This document shows positions 28,433-36,959 of a stretch of 64,000 nucleotides of DNA, piece by piece. Source of the DNA: Nodosilinea sp. E11. Its GTDB lineage: Bacteria > Cyanobacteriota > Cyanobacteriia > Phormidesmidales > Phormidesmidaceae. The notes under the pieces are model-generated. The model was given only the letters and a program-made list of their open reading frames with translations. It searched no databases and was not told the DNA's origin. Made by a program: the position numbers and the translations under genes. The stretch is from assembly GCF_032813545.1 (NCBI RefSeq), contig NZ_CP136520.1, positions 1,730,001 to 1,794,000 of the forward strand, written 5' to 3'. How positions within the stretch are numbered: position 1 is the first letter of the stretch; every line of letters starts with the position of its first letter.

Positions 28433-30160
28433 GTGCTAGATTCGCAGCTACATGCTTTAGAAACTTTTTTGTCTAGAGAACATCGCCTCTCTGCAAATCG
28501 CGCTAGCGACGAAGTAGCGGACTATAAGTATCAGGGCTATTGCCCCCGCACAGGGCAACAGTATGCCTTGCCCCGCACCGCTCTAGCGCGGGCGGTAGCC
28601 CAGGGGCTAATGGCACAACTCCAAGCCGCTAACCCGCTAGAGGGCAAGATGTACGGGGTGTTGCTGGTACAGACGGCTGACAGGGAAACCCGAGTGCTCA
28701 AGGCGTTTTCTGGCCTCTGGCAGGGACGATCGCAGGTGGCCGGCTGGGTGCCGCCGATCGCAGGGCGAGAACAGGTGGCCCTGCAAGAGGCCCGTACCCT
28801 CGACCAGCTAGCGACGATTAAAGACCGTCTGCTAGGGTTGCAGCAGTTGCCCGATCGCAAAACCTACGCTCGGTTGCAGGACGAGCAAGCCCGCGATCGC
28901 ACCCAGCTCAACCAAACTCACCGCGATCGCAAACAGACCCGCGATCGCCAGCGCCAAACTCTGGCCCACACCCTCACCGGAGCAGCGCTCACGGAGGCTC
29001 TAGCGGCTCTGGAGCAAGCTAGCCGGGGCGACAAAGCCGAGCTGCGGCAGTTTAAACAGCAGTGGCGCGATCGCCTCACCCCGCTAGAGACCAAAATTCA
29101 AGCTGCCGATGCCGAAATCGCCGCCCTCAAACAGCAGCGCCGCGATCTCTCCCGCCAGCTCCAGACTGAGATGCACGCCGCCTACCGCCTCACCAACTTT
29201 GCCGGCGAATCGGTTGCGCTTCAAACCCTGGCCCAGCGGGGCAACCTACCCACGGGCACAGGCGACTGCTGCGCCCCCAAACTGCTGCACGCAGCGGCTC
29301 AGCTTAGCCTCAAACCGCTGGCGATGGCCGAGTTTTGGTGGGGGCCAGCCCAGAGCGACAAACAGCCGGGCGAATTTTACGGGGCTTGCGCCGAGCGCTG
29401 TCAGCCGATCATGGGGTTTTTGCTGTCGGGGTTGTCGGCCCAGGTGTTGGCCTCAGCCGCCATTCCCGTAGGGGCGCAGCATGCTGCGCCCCTACAACCC
29501 CCGCAAACTGGGGGCATTCAACCGGGGCTTGAGATCACCGTTCTATACCAAGACCCGTGGATCATCGCGGTGGATAAACCAGCGGGGCTGCTGTCGGTGC
29601 CGGGTCGCTACTGCGATCGCGCCGACAGCGTCCTCGCCCGCCTGCGACTGACCCTGCCCCAAGATGCCTTTCTGCAACCCGTCCACCGCCTCGATCAAGA
29701 TACCTCTGGGCTGCTGCTACTGGCCCTCGATGCCGACACCCACCGTCAGCTCAGCCAGCAGTTTGCCCAGCGCCAGGTGGCCAAAACCTACCAGGCGATC
29801 GTGATGGGGCAGGTCTCTAACTCGTCGGGGATTATTGACCTGCCGCTGTGGGGCGACCCGACCCAGCGCCCCCGGCAAGGGGTGAACTGGCAGCAGGGCA
29901 AACCCAGCCAAACCAAGTTTGAGGTGCTGGACTGCGAAAGGGAGCATACCCGCATCGCCTTTTACCCGTTGACGGGGCGCACCCATCAGCTACGGGTGCA
30001 TGCGGCCCATCCCCAGGGGTTAAACGCGCCGATCTGGGGCGATCGCCTCTACGGCCAGGGCGCACCGGGGCAACGGCTACACCTCCATGCTCAATCGCTG
30101 CAATTTGTTCATCCTCATAGAAAGGATGCGATCGCCCTGAATTCCGCCGTACCGTTTTAG
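28433..30160 (+). CDS. RluA-family pseudouridine synthase with large N-terminal domain
   Basis: The C-terminal ~210 residues form a RluA catalytic domain: HRLDQDTSGLLLLA (catalytic Asp near 421), KTYQAIVMG and PLTGRTHQLRVHAAHPQG. It should isomerise uridines in rRNA or tRNA. The N-terminal ~340 residues hold a charged coiled coil (about 160-245), then a Cys-containing module, DCCAPKLLHAAAQLSL and EFYGACAERCQPIMGFLL, which could bind metal (inference). A 28-bp perfect palindrome (29468-29495) sits in the linker between the halves. The start is a GTG with no clear ribosome-binding site. Confidence 0.88.
   Translation: MLDSQLHALETFLSREHRLSANRASDEVADYKYQGYCPRTGQQYALPRTALARAVAQGLMAQLQAANPLEGKMYGVLLVQTADRETRVLKAFSGLWQGRSQVAGWVPPIAGREQVALQEARTLDQLATIKDRLLGLQQLPDRKTYARLQDEQARDRTQLNQTHRDRKQTRDRQRQTLAHTLTGAALTEALAALEQASRGDKAELRQFKQQWRDRLTPLETKIQAADAEIAALKQQRRDLSRQLQTEMHAAYRLTNFAGESVALQTLAQRGNLPTGTGDCCAPKLLHAAAQLSLKPLAMAEFWWGPAQSDKQPGEFYGACAERCQPIMGFLLSGLSAQVLASAAIPVGAQHAAPLQPPQTGGIQPGLEITVLYQDPWIIAVDKPAGLLSVPGRYCDRADSVLARLRLTLPQDAFLQPVHRLDQDTSGLLLLALDADTHRQLSQQFAQRQVAKTYQAIVMGQVSNSSGIIDLPLWGDPTQRPRQGVNWQQGKPSQTKFEVLDCEREHTRIAFYPLTGRTHQLRVHAAHPQGLNAPIWGDRLYGQGAPGQRLHLHAQSLQFVHPHRKDAIALNSAVPF
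29468..29495. repeat. 28-bp perfect palindrome inside a coding sequence
   Basis: GTAGGGGCGCAGCA followed by its exact complement TGCTGCGCCCCTAC. It resembles the GTAGGGGC...GCCCCTAC palindromes between genes, but here it is translated in frame as VGAQHAAPL in the interdomain linker of the RluA-type gene. Confidence 0.85.
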
Positions 30161-30161
30161 C

Positions 30162-30443
30162 TTAGGTGGTGGGGCGATCGCGCTGGCTGTAGCGCAGCAC
30201 ATCGCCCGCATCGGGGCGAATGATCAGGCCATTGGTGGGAATGTCGATGGTGTGGCTCCAGCTGATGCGATCGAGGTAGCCGAGCAGGTGCAGGCGATCG
30301 ATGGCGTGCTGGGTATCGTCGGGGCAGCCGACTAGGTAGTGCCGTAGGCGGCGGTGCGGCACCACGGTGATTGGAATGGTAGGCAGCGGAGTCTGTGCCG
30401 CCCCCTGACCGTAGGACGGCAAAAAAGATTGCGTTTGCAGCAT
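30162..30443 (-). CDS. Conserved hypothetical protein, 93 residues
   Basis: The ATG at 30443 follows GAGGAAATCTTAA, a good ribosome-binding site. The protein contains VPHRRLRHYLVGCPDDTQHAIDRLHLLGYLDRISWSHTI and ends LIIRPDAGDVLRYSQRD. It looks like a small soluble protein widely kept in cyanobacteria, but I know no function for it. A longer overlapping frame on the same strand is less likely. It converges on the RluA-type gene with a 1-bp gap. Confidence 0.7.
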   Translation of the reverse strand: MLQTQSFLPSYGQGAAQTPLPTIPITVVPHRRLRHYLVGCPDDTQHAIDRLHLLGYLDRISWSHTIDIPTNGLIIRPDAGDVLRYSQRDRPTT

Positions 30444-30472
30444 TTAAGATTTCCTCAACAGCAAAACAAAGC

Positions 30473-30493
30473 GTAGGGTGGGCGTTGCCTACC
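30473..30493. repeat. REP-like palindrome (GTAGGGTGGGC family)
   Basis: GTAGGGTGGGCGTTGCCTACC is a variant of the palindrome seen as GGTGGGCAATGCCCACC at 31008, 47827 and 60954. Confidence 0.6.
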
Positions 30494-30647
30494 GGGCAGG
30501 GATCACAGCCTTTCAGCAGGTGCATGAGCAGCAAAAACTAGCCCCTGCGATCGCAGATGGCAAAAGAACATGATGGGTAACGGTAGAATAGGGCACGACA
30601 GCAGGAACGCCCTCGTAGGTAGGGCTGGTGCTGCCATCGACTTACAT

Positions 30648-30689
30648 ACGCCATATTGACGTACCAATTCTAATACGTCAATATGGCGT
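30648..30689. promoter_or_regulatory. Perfect 16-bp inverted repeat upstream of an HTH gene
   Basis: ACGCCATATTGACGTA (30648-30663) and TACGTCAATATGGCGT (30674-30689) are exact reverse complements separated by ten bases. The second arm ends 14 bases before the ATG of the HTH gene. The arms contain TTGACG and CAATAT in roughly promoter spacing. This is consistent with an operator overlapping the promoter; a leader RNA hairpin is the alternative. Confidence 0.6.
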
Positions 30690-30703
30690 GCCATCTGCGT
30701 TAA

Positions 30704-30958
30704 ATGAAAAAAGACCGACGCCCCCAGGAAAGCGATTCCCCCATTGAAGAACTCAGGATTCAGCGGACGAATCTGTCCCAAGCTGAGTTCGCGGTTCACT
30801 GTGGGATTCCGCTGCGGACGTATCAACGGTGGATTGCCGGGGCAACTGAGGCAAAGTTAACGCCCCAGCAGTGGAAGGCTCTAATGAGCGTTTTGAATGT
30901 TCAATCCGTTGATGAAATCCCCAACGATTTCGCAGGTAGCGAAGGGGTGCCTTTGTAG
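30704..30958 (+). CDS. Small helix-turn-helix (XRE-type) regulator
   Basis: The 84-residue protein has a HTH core, LRIQRTNLSQAEFAVHCGIPLRTYQRWIAG (about 18-47), in which GIPLRTYQRWIAG is the recognition helix. The tail LTPQQWKALMSVLNV is common in small cyanobacterial XRE-like proteins. The N-terminus is charged. It likely binds DNA as a dimer. The perfect inverted repeat directly upstream makes autoregulation the obvious hypothesis. No clear ribosome-binding site is visible, so a leaderless or weakly translated message is possible. Confidence 0.75.
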   Translation: MKKDRRPQESDSPIEELRIQRTNLSQAEFAVHCGIPLRTYQRWIAGATEAKLTPQQWKALMSVLNVQSVDEIPNDFAGSEGVPL

Positions 30959-31007
30959 CCTAAGCAAAGTGGATCTTCAAGGTTGGATGGTTGAGGCAGG
31001 GTTGGCT

Positions 31008-31131
31008 GGTGGGCAATGCCCACCCTACGGAGCCAGCATCCTCTGCCGTGTAGGGGCAAACGGCGTTTGCCCCGCCCAGACTAGGGTCGCCAAACCCCAT
31101 ACCCCGCAGGGCGGATGCCATTCGCCCCTAC
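31008..31131. repeat. Composite REP-type palindrome block
   Basis: GGTGGGCAATGCCCACC (31008-31024) is followed by a larger unit. That unit begins GTAGGGGCAAACGGCGTTTG near 31050 and ends CATTCGCCCCTACA. The last bases supply the stop codon of the minus-strand GNAT gene (31128-31130). Confidence 0.7.
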
Positions 31132-31694
31132 ATTCGGCTTTCCCAGTCTTCGCGCAGCAGACCGTAGAGAGCCACATCGCGATACACGCCCCACTTGGGG
31201 GTTTGCCGCCGCCGATAGCCCTCCTTCGTCATGCCCAGTTTTTGCATCACCCGGCCCGAGGCAGGGTTGTCGCCAAAATGCACCGCGTTGATGCGATTTA
31301 GCCCCAGGTTGATAAACCCAAAGTCAACGATTACAGCAGCGGCCTCGGTCGCATAGCCCCGGCCCCAAAACGGTCGCCCCACCCAATAGCCCAGCTCTGC
31401 CATGTTGTAGGTCGGGTACAGGCTCAATCCTACCGCTCCGCAGAGCCTGTCATCGGGCTGGGTAATGGCAAAGGTTATCGCCTTGCTCTCGGCCCAATCG
31501 ACTTGCTGCTGGTTGATCCAGCTTTCTGCATCGGCCTCGGTGTAAGGGTGGGGAATCGAGAGGGTATTTTCGGCTACGGCGCGATCGCCCGCCAGCGCCA
31601 CCACCGCAGGCACATCCGCCAGCGAAAACGATCGCAGCACCAGCCGCTCAGTCGTTAGCGTCGGCTGCTCCTCCGGCAGCCCCATCTCCACCAT
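31128..31694 (-). CDS. GNAT-family N-acetyltransferase (RimJ/RimL type)
   Basis: The ~188-residue protein opens LTTERLVLRSFSLAD and has AELGYWVGRPFWGRGYATEAAAVIVDFGF and the following NRINAVHFGDNPASGRVMQKLGM. These form the acetyl-CoA-binding core of the RimJ/RimL group, which acetylates protein N-termini or small amines. I start at the ATG at 31694; a TTG at 31703 and an ATG at 31685 are alternatives. Its stop codon lies inside a dispersed repeat, so the last few residues (WESRM) may have been created by repeat insertion. Confidence 0.88.
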   Translation of the reverse strand: MVEMGLPEEQPTLTTERLVLRSFSLADVPAVVALAGDRAVAENTLSIPHPYTEADAESWINQQQVDWAESKAITFAITQPDDRLCGAVGLSLYPTYNMAELGYWVGRPFWGRGYATEAAAVIVDFGFINLGLNRINAVHFGDNPASGRVMQKLGMTKEGYRRRQTPKWGVYRDVALYGLLREDWESRM

Positions 31695-31743
31695 CCCAGC
31701 CAATCTCCCTACCCCTCACCTCTGGACCTCTTCACCCAAGACT

Positions 31744-33228
31744 CTAGAAATCGAAATAAATATACGGCAGCGTCTCCGCCGGGGCCAGCAGCCAGGCCAG
31801 CAGGCTAAACAGCGGTACCAGCAGCAGTTTCACCGGCCAGCTCAGCTCTAGCTTGAGCCCTCGCTTCACCACATAAGCGGCGGCCATCAGCCCCAGTACC
31901 CCCCACAGAATGAGCAACAGTTGGGTAAAGGTAAAGCCCAACGACTCTAGGTAGACCAACTGGCTAAATTGAGCGTCGGCAGGGGTGCCCCACAGCCGTT
32001 GCAGGGCCAGGTTATAGCGCTGGGGCTCGGGCAGCCGAAAGAATAGCCAGCTAAAAAACACCAGCCCCTGGGTCAGCAGCCAGCCCAGCCCAGTGCCCGG
32101 TAGGGTGCCCCAAAACGCCTTGACCGGCGGACTGGCTTTGCTCCAGGACTGGGTGAGACGGTGCACTACCAGGCCCGCCCCGTGCATGGCCCCCCAGATT
32201 AAAAAGCCCCAGTTGTTGCCGTGCCAAATACCTGCGATCACCATCACCAGCATCAGGTTGAGGCAGGTGCGCCCTAGCCCCTGGCGCGACCCGCCCAGGG
32301 GAAAGTAGAGGTAGTTGCGCAGCCAGTCGCCCAAAGTCATGTGCCAGCGCCGCCAAAAGTCGGCCAGGCTGGTGGTGAAGTAGGGGGCATCAAAATTTTG
32401 CGGTAGGGTAATGCCCATCAGCAGGGCGCTGCCTCGGGCGATGTTCACGTAGGCGCTAAAGTCAATGTAAAGCTGAAGACCGTAGGCAAAGGTAGCCAGC
32501 CAAATATCGGCGCTGCCCGCCCGCTCCAGGTTGTCAAAGCTGAGGTTGACTAAGATGGCAATGTGGTCGGCAATCAGCAGCTTTTTCGTCGCCCCGTAGG
32601 CGATTAGCCACAGGCCTTCGACGGCAGTGTTGAGCCCCGGCGGCTTTTGCTGTTCAATCTGGTCGATAAAGGGGTGAAAGCGGGTAATGGGGCCAGAGAT
32701 GAGTTTAGGAAAATAGAGCTTGTAGGCAGCAAAGTCTGAGAAGTTAAGCGCTGCGGGCGACCCTCGGTATACATCGACCAGGTAGGCGATGCACTCAAAC
32801 ACGAAGAAGCTCAGCCCCAAGGGCATGATGATCCGATTTAGGGTGTCGTCGGGGGTAGCTGTGCCCAGATCTAGCCCCAGCCAGCGAAACAGCCCTTCGG
32901 CATACTTAAAGCCCAGCAGCAGGGCGACGTTGATAGCAATGCCCAGCCACAGCAGGCGGGTGCGGCGCTGGTTCCAGCCGCGTTCGGCCAATTGCCAGCG
33001 GGGGTTAGGAATGCGCCAGTCGAGGGGGGCAGCGATCGCATTGCCCATCAAAAAGGTCACAATCAGCAGCACCACCATCAGCAGCAAATACTGCACCTGA
33101 AGCGAGGCATAGAAAATCAGGCTGGCCACCACCATGAGCCACAGCCTTGCCTGGAGCGACTCCAGCGTCCAAAACACGCCGACGACGCTGAGCAAAAACA
33201 GGGCATAGATCAGGGAGGGGAGAGTCAT
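31744..33228 (-). CDS. MBOAT-family membrane-bound O-acyltransferase (AlgI-like)
   Basis: The 494-residue protein has about a dozen hydrophobic helices. The MBOAT core is ISGPITRFHPF, SLADFWRRWHMTLGDWLRNYLYFPLGGSR and LVMVIAGIWHGNNWGFLIWGAMHG, including the catalytic histidine. AlgI-like enzymes pass acyl groups across the membrane to an exported polysaccharide. Its ATG overlaps the TGA of the upstream DUF1574-type gene (ATGA, 33225-33228), so the two are translationally coupled. The partner supplies a probable SGNH-like domain. Confidence 0.93.
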   Translation of the reverse strand: MTLPSLIYALFLLSVVGVFWTLESLQARLWLMVVASLIFYASLQVQYLLLMVVLLIVTFLMGNAIAAPLDWRIPNPRWQLAERGWNQRRTRLLWLGIAINVALLLGFKYAEGLFRWLGLDLGTATPDDTLNRIIMPLGLSFFVFECIAYLVDVYRGSPAALNFSDFAAYKLYFPKLISGPITRFHPFIDQIEQQKPPGLNTAVEGLWLIAYGATKKLLIADHIAILVNLSFDNLERAGSADIWLATFAYGLQLYIDFSAYVNIARGSALLMGITLPQNFDAPYFTTSLADFWRRWHMTLGDWLRNYLYFPLGGSRQGLGRTCLNLMLVMVIAGIWHGNNWGFLIWGAMHGAGLVVHRLTQSWSKASPPVKAFWGTLPGTGLGWLLTQGLVFFSWLFFRLPEPQRYNLALQRLWGTPADAQFSQLVYLESLGFTFTQLLLILWGVLGLMAAAYVVKRGLKLELSWPVKLLLVPLFSLLAWLLAPAETLPYIYFDF

Positions 33229-36200
33229 GGGGTGGCAGGGGCAGCAGGGCGAGGCCAGGAAATCAGCGGGTCTTGCCCCAGCTGGCTCGACACCTGGTAA
33301 GCACCATAGCGGTTGAGGTGGCTGGGATCGGAGAAATAGTCGTAGCGGTTAGGCCACAGTTGGCCAAAGTCTCGGAAAAGGAACCCAGACTCGGTAGTCG
33401 AGAGGGTAAACATATGCTGCAAAAATTCTGACTCCGCCTCGCGGCGATAGTCGTCGAGGTATTCGTCGGTGAGCGGCGTGTTGATAAACACGATGGGAAT
33501 GCCCTGATCCTGGGTGAAGCTCAGCAGGTTTTCAAAGGCCTCCGACTGCTGGCCATCGAGCCGAAAGCTGTCGTAGTCGCCGTCGTAAATACCTGAGACG
33601 CGGGCGTAGTTTTGGTAGTAGGTGGCGGGGTTAAACCGCACCGACAGGGCCAAAAAGCCATCAAAGTCGATGGTGCTACCGGCGGGCATGGGGGCGTCTA
33701 GGGCCTCTTCGCTGAGGTTGCCAGTGCGGGGGGTCGCAGCAACGAGCTGCTGCTGGAGCCAACCCTTGAGGCGATCGCGGTTGCTGTGCACCGCCGAGAG
33801 GGTGGCCAGGCGATCGCTCATCCATTCGTCTAGGGCGACGTAGCTGCTGGGCAACGTGCCGGTGGGGTTAATCAAACCGCCCTCTGCGGTGGCCTCAGCG
33901 GTGGCGTCAGCAGCCTGCGATCGCCGATTGGCCATTTCTCGGTAACCAGGGGAGGCGGCAATGGCATTGTAGGTGGCATCGGTGCGGCCACTGTTAAAGG
34001 CCCGCGCCCCGTCGGCCCAAATAATTAGCTGGGGCAGCTGGTGAGGCTCGAGCACCTGGCGAATCACCAGATCGACTACCTGGGCAGTCGCCCCGTTGAT
34101 GCCAAAGTTAAACACGCTGATGTCGTCATAGCCAATGGCCGCCAATTCTTTGCGCAGAGCCACCGGGTCAACCCCCCGCAGGGCGCGGGAGCTGCCGACA
34201 ATCATCACCTCCGGGGGGCCAGACTGGGCCAGGCGCTGGTAGTACAGGGCCAGCTTTTCGTTCATCTGCTGGCTGTTAAAGGTAGAAAAGGCCGCCTGAT
34301 CGACTAAGTCATCGATCGCCACGATGGGCTGGCTGGGGCTGGTGGCTAAATCTTGCCCCTCTAGCGATCGCGGTGAGTCGCTAATAAACCCATCCCCAAA
34401 CCAGTCATCGCCCCCCTGGGCCGTAGGCCAGTCGAGCTGGGCCAGGTCATCGGCAAAGGGGTCGGTGGCCACCGGTGGTGGGGCAGCCTCGGGCAGCACG
34501 ATCTCGGCCTTGGCCTGCTGAGCAGGCGGGCTGACCACCTGCCCCAGCAGCCAATCGACCTGAAGCGCAATCAAGACGCCCACCGCCGCCCACACCACGG
34601 CAATTTTGAACCCATCGGAGCGGCCCAGATCGTTGATACCATCGACGCCATCGGCGGCGGGCTCGGGGGTGGCGCTAGTCAAGAGCTGCGATCGCAGCAG
34701 CATGTGCCGCCCCTGGGCCAGCAGGTCTTGCACCCACTCGCCTACGGCCAGGTCTTCATCCAGGTCGGCCTCAAGGTCGGCAACGGTCACCGGGCCGTCG
34801 GGGCGCACCAGCAGTTCGTTGACGTAGGCATCAGAAGCGGTGAACTCGGGGGTGGCCTCGGGCACCAGACGGCGGCGAGTCAGGAAATCTTGACCGTAGC
34901 TCCAGGCGGGCTGCGACTGCCCCGATCGCCGCCCGTAGACGCGCACCCCTTCGACCCCCATGGGGCTGAGCGCCAGCAAATAGTCGTGAATGGGCGGGGC
35001 CACCAGGCGGCGCTGGGGAGCCACCGGCCCATCGACCATGACGTGCAGCAACCCATCGCGCTGCAATAGCTGCACCCGCTGCCCGCCGGTAGCAAGCCGG
35101 TCATCGAGGCTGGGGTTGAGCAGGCGGGTGAGCAAGAAGGCAATCGCCGGTAGATCGCCGGTTTGGCCCAAATATTCGGGGGTGTCGGCTAGGGCGCTGT
35201 GCTCGGTAGCCGGCAGATCGAGGTAGTGCACCCAGGCGGGGGTCGCCTCGGCCCCGGTCTGGCCATAGATCACCGCTCGGTAAATCCCCTGGGGAGCCAG
35301 CGCCTCAAGGGGCTTAGCCAGCGCCTCTAGCACCGCCGTTTGAGCCTCTAGCCCCTCGGCCTGCTGGGTATCGTGGTCACCACTCTGGGGTGAGCAGATC
35401 AGGTGTAGCGTGCCATTGGTGAGTTCAGCGGTCACCCCCAGGTGCCAACTGGCTACTGCCGCCGACAACAACCGCGCGATCGCATCGGTATCGCCCCAGC
35501 GGCCCCACTCCCGCAGCATTTCTTCTGGGGGGGTGAGGTCGATGCGCAGGCTCCAGTCGGGTTTGGTTTCACCGCGCACCTGCAGCAGCAGCACCGCATC
35601 TTTAAACTGAGTCAGCTGAAGCTGCCGCAGCCGCTCTGCGGTAGGCCGGGCAATCAGCGAAGGGTCGGGGCTGTAGGTGGCCTCACAGAGAATCCACAGG
35701 CGAGAAATAGTCGTGTCATGGCCGCCAGGGCCATCGACTGCCGCCGGATCGCCATCGTCTAGGGCAACCGCCATCCGGTGCAGGTGGGCGGTGCCCGGAA
35801 TCGCCTTAATGCTGACCCACACCCCCACATCTAAGCTGCTGAGGGTTTCGCTCAGGTACCAGGCGATCGCCTCAGGGTCACCCTTGCGGGCCAGGCTGAG
35901 GTTTGACAGCACAATTGCCCCACTGCCCGTCGCCGCTCCCCGCTGCCCCTCGGGTTGGCTTCGGTTGTACTGCTCTAGCAGCGACTGGGTCGCCTTCATA
36001 TCGGCCTCGTCCTGGTTTTCGAGCACCAGTTGGGCCAGGTGGCGTTCTAGACGGTTGAAATAGATCGGGGCCGTCCAATCGGGGGTGGGGTTGCCCGACT
36101 GACGACTGTAAACGTAGAGCTGATAGACCTGAGGATAGTGCTGCCGCACCAGGCCGTCGCCCCCCTCTAGAAGCGATCGCACCAGCTTCAGTAGCACCGC

Positions 36201-36368
36201 CGACTGCTCTAAAGCCGCTGGAGTTTCACACAGCACGTGCAGAATGTTGCCCCTGAGCTTGATATGAAGCTCTGCGCTAGGCAACCCCATAGCCTCCTTG
36301 AGCCAGCTCAGAACGTTGTCCGCTGGCGAGTTAGGGCTAAGGATGGGGTTTGATAAAGACACAGGCAT
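33225..36368 (-). CDS. DUF1574-type protein with four N-terminal repeats and an SGNH-like domain
   Basis: The 1047-residue protein has an N-terminal half (about 1-520) built of four diverged ~125-residue modules. Each ends in a pattern like VYGRRSGQSQPAW (also YVYSRQSGNPTPDW, QVRGETKPDW, VIYGQTGAEATPAW). A membrane helix (about 583-605) and a linker follow. The C-terminal ~345 residues are DUF1574-like, with VMIVGSSRALRGVDP near 720, FNFGINGATAQ, and DPSHLNRYGAYQ near the end, as in SGNH/AlgX-type acyltransferases. With the coupled MBOAT gene this suggests O-acetylation of an exopolysaccharide outside the membrane. The function of the repeats is unknown. Confidence 0.82.
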   Translation of the reverse strand: MPVSLSNPILSPNSPADNVLSWLKEAMGLPSAELHIKLRGNILHVLCETPAALEQSAVLLKLVRSLLEGGDGLVRQHYPQVYQLYVYSRQSGNPTPDWTAPIYFNRLERHLAQLVLENQDEADMKATQSLLEQYNRSQPEGQRGAATGSGAIVLSNLSLARKGDPEAIAWYLSETLSSLDVGVWVSIKAIPGTAHLHRMAVALDDGDPAAVDGPGGHDTTISRLWILCEATYSPDPSLIARPTAERLRQLQLTQFKDAVLLLQVRGETKPDWSLRIDLTPPEEMLREWGRWGDTDAIARLLSAAVASWHLGVTAELTNGTLHLICSPQSGDHDTQQAEGLEAQTAVLEALAKPLEALAPQGIYRAVIYGQTGAEATPAWVHYLDLPATEHSALADTPEYLGQTGDLPAIAFLLTRLLNPSLDDRLATGGQRVQLLQRDGLLHVMVDGPVAPQRRLVAPPIHDYLLALSPMGVEGVRVYGRRSGQSQPAWSYGQDFLTRRRLVPEATPEFTASDAYVNELLVRPDGPVTVADLEADLDEDLAVGEWVQDLLAQGRHMLLRSQLLTSATPEPAADGVDGINDLGRSDGFKIAVVWAAVGVLIALQVDWLLGQVVSPPAQQAKAEIVLPEAAPPPVATDPFADDLAQLDWPTAQGGDDWFGDGFISDSPRSLEGQDLATSPSQPIVAIDDLVDQAAFSTFNSQQMNEKLALYYQRLAQSGPPEVMIVGSSRALRGVDPVALRKELAAIGYDDISVFNFGINGATAQVVDLVIRQVLEPHQLPQLIIWADGARAFNSGRTDATYNAIAASPGYREMANRRSQAADATAEATAEGGLINPTGTLPSSYVALDEWMSDRLATLSAVHSNRDRLKGWLQQQLVAATPRTGNLSEEALDAPMPAGSTIDFDGFLALSVRFNPATYYQNYARVSGIYDGDYDSFRLDGQQSEAFENLLSFTQDQGIPIVFINTPLTDEYLDDYRREAESEFLQHMFTLSTTESGFLFRDFGQLWPNRYDYFSDPSHLNRYGAYQVSSQLGQDPLISWPRPAAPATP

Positions 36369-36416
36369 AGGAGGTCAGGGTAACGGCTAGGCTGAGGCCA
36401 CACTCCCAAATCGTGA

Positions 36417-36441
36417 GACTGCGCCTGATGGTGGCGCAGTC
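36417..36441. other. Hairpin in the 363-bp gap before a small membrane protein gene
   Basis: GACTGCGCC (36417-36425) and GGCGCAGTC (36433-36441) form a perfect 9-bp stem with a seven-base loop. No T-run follows on either strand. It lies in the 5' leader region of the minus-strand DUF1574-type gene. The rest of 36369-36731 shows no gene. Confidence 0.45.
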
Positions 36442-36731
36442 GGTTTAATTTATACCAACTCCAGCGTCAATCAGCCGATTTCTTTTAGGGCAATCTCAAA
36501 AACTTAGCTTAAGCACCGTGGTTATTGCCAAAACACCGGCACCCAAACCCTAAGACTTCCCTGGCCAGGCTGCGGGCCACTTGTCTAATATATTAATGAT
36601 CAAACGCGCTGATGGTGGCCCCAGGCACAACCTCCTCAAGCGGGGCTTAACTATCCCGCGTTAAGCGTTTGCTGCCCGTTCGGCCATCTGGCTTTGTCTC
36701 CTCCCCCCATGCCCCTCGTTATGAGTCAGCT

Positions 36732-36959
36732 ATGAGTCAGCCCAATCCCAACTCCGGCACCAGCAAATCGGTTGAAATTGTGGTGGGGTTGCTGGTGCCC
36801 CCCCTGCTGCTTGGCATTTTGGCCGCCCGCGCCCTCACCGATGGGCTGACCCAGGCCGGTTTGGCCAGCGAGCAGATCTTCTCGGGCGAACGGCTGCCCA
36901 ACCTCAACCTGCACCACCCTGCCCAGGCTGCCGCCGCCGCCCATACCACCGTCGAATAA
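36732..36959 (+). CDS. Small single-helix membrane protein, conserved hypothetical
   Basis: The 75-residue protein starts at the second of two near-identical ATGAGTCAGC repeats; the first, at 36721, is out of frame and stops at once. It contains SVEIVVGLLVPPLLLGILAARAL, one hydrophobic helix, then GLTQAGLASEQIFSGERLP and a His/Ala tail. Similar short proteins occur beside ppc or elsewhere in cyanobacteria, but I know no function. ppc follows 199 bp downstream on the same strand. Confidence 0.65.
   Translation: MSQPNPNSGTSKSVEIVVGLLVPPLLLGILAARALTDGLTQAGLASEQIFSGERLPNLNLHHPAQAAAAAHTTVE

Noticed and set aside
30897-31301. 134-residue frame on the + strand
   Set aside because: It crosses the HTH gene end, REP palindromes and the antisense of the GNAT gene.
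36721-36743. Start of the small membrane protein at the first ATGAGTCAGC
   Set aside because: That ATG is out of frame and meets TGA after four codons; the second copy at 36732 is in frame.
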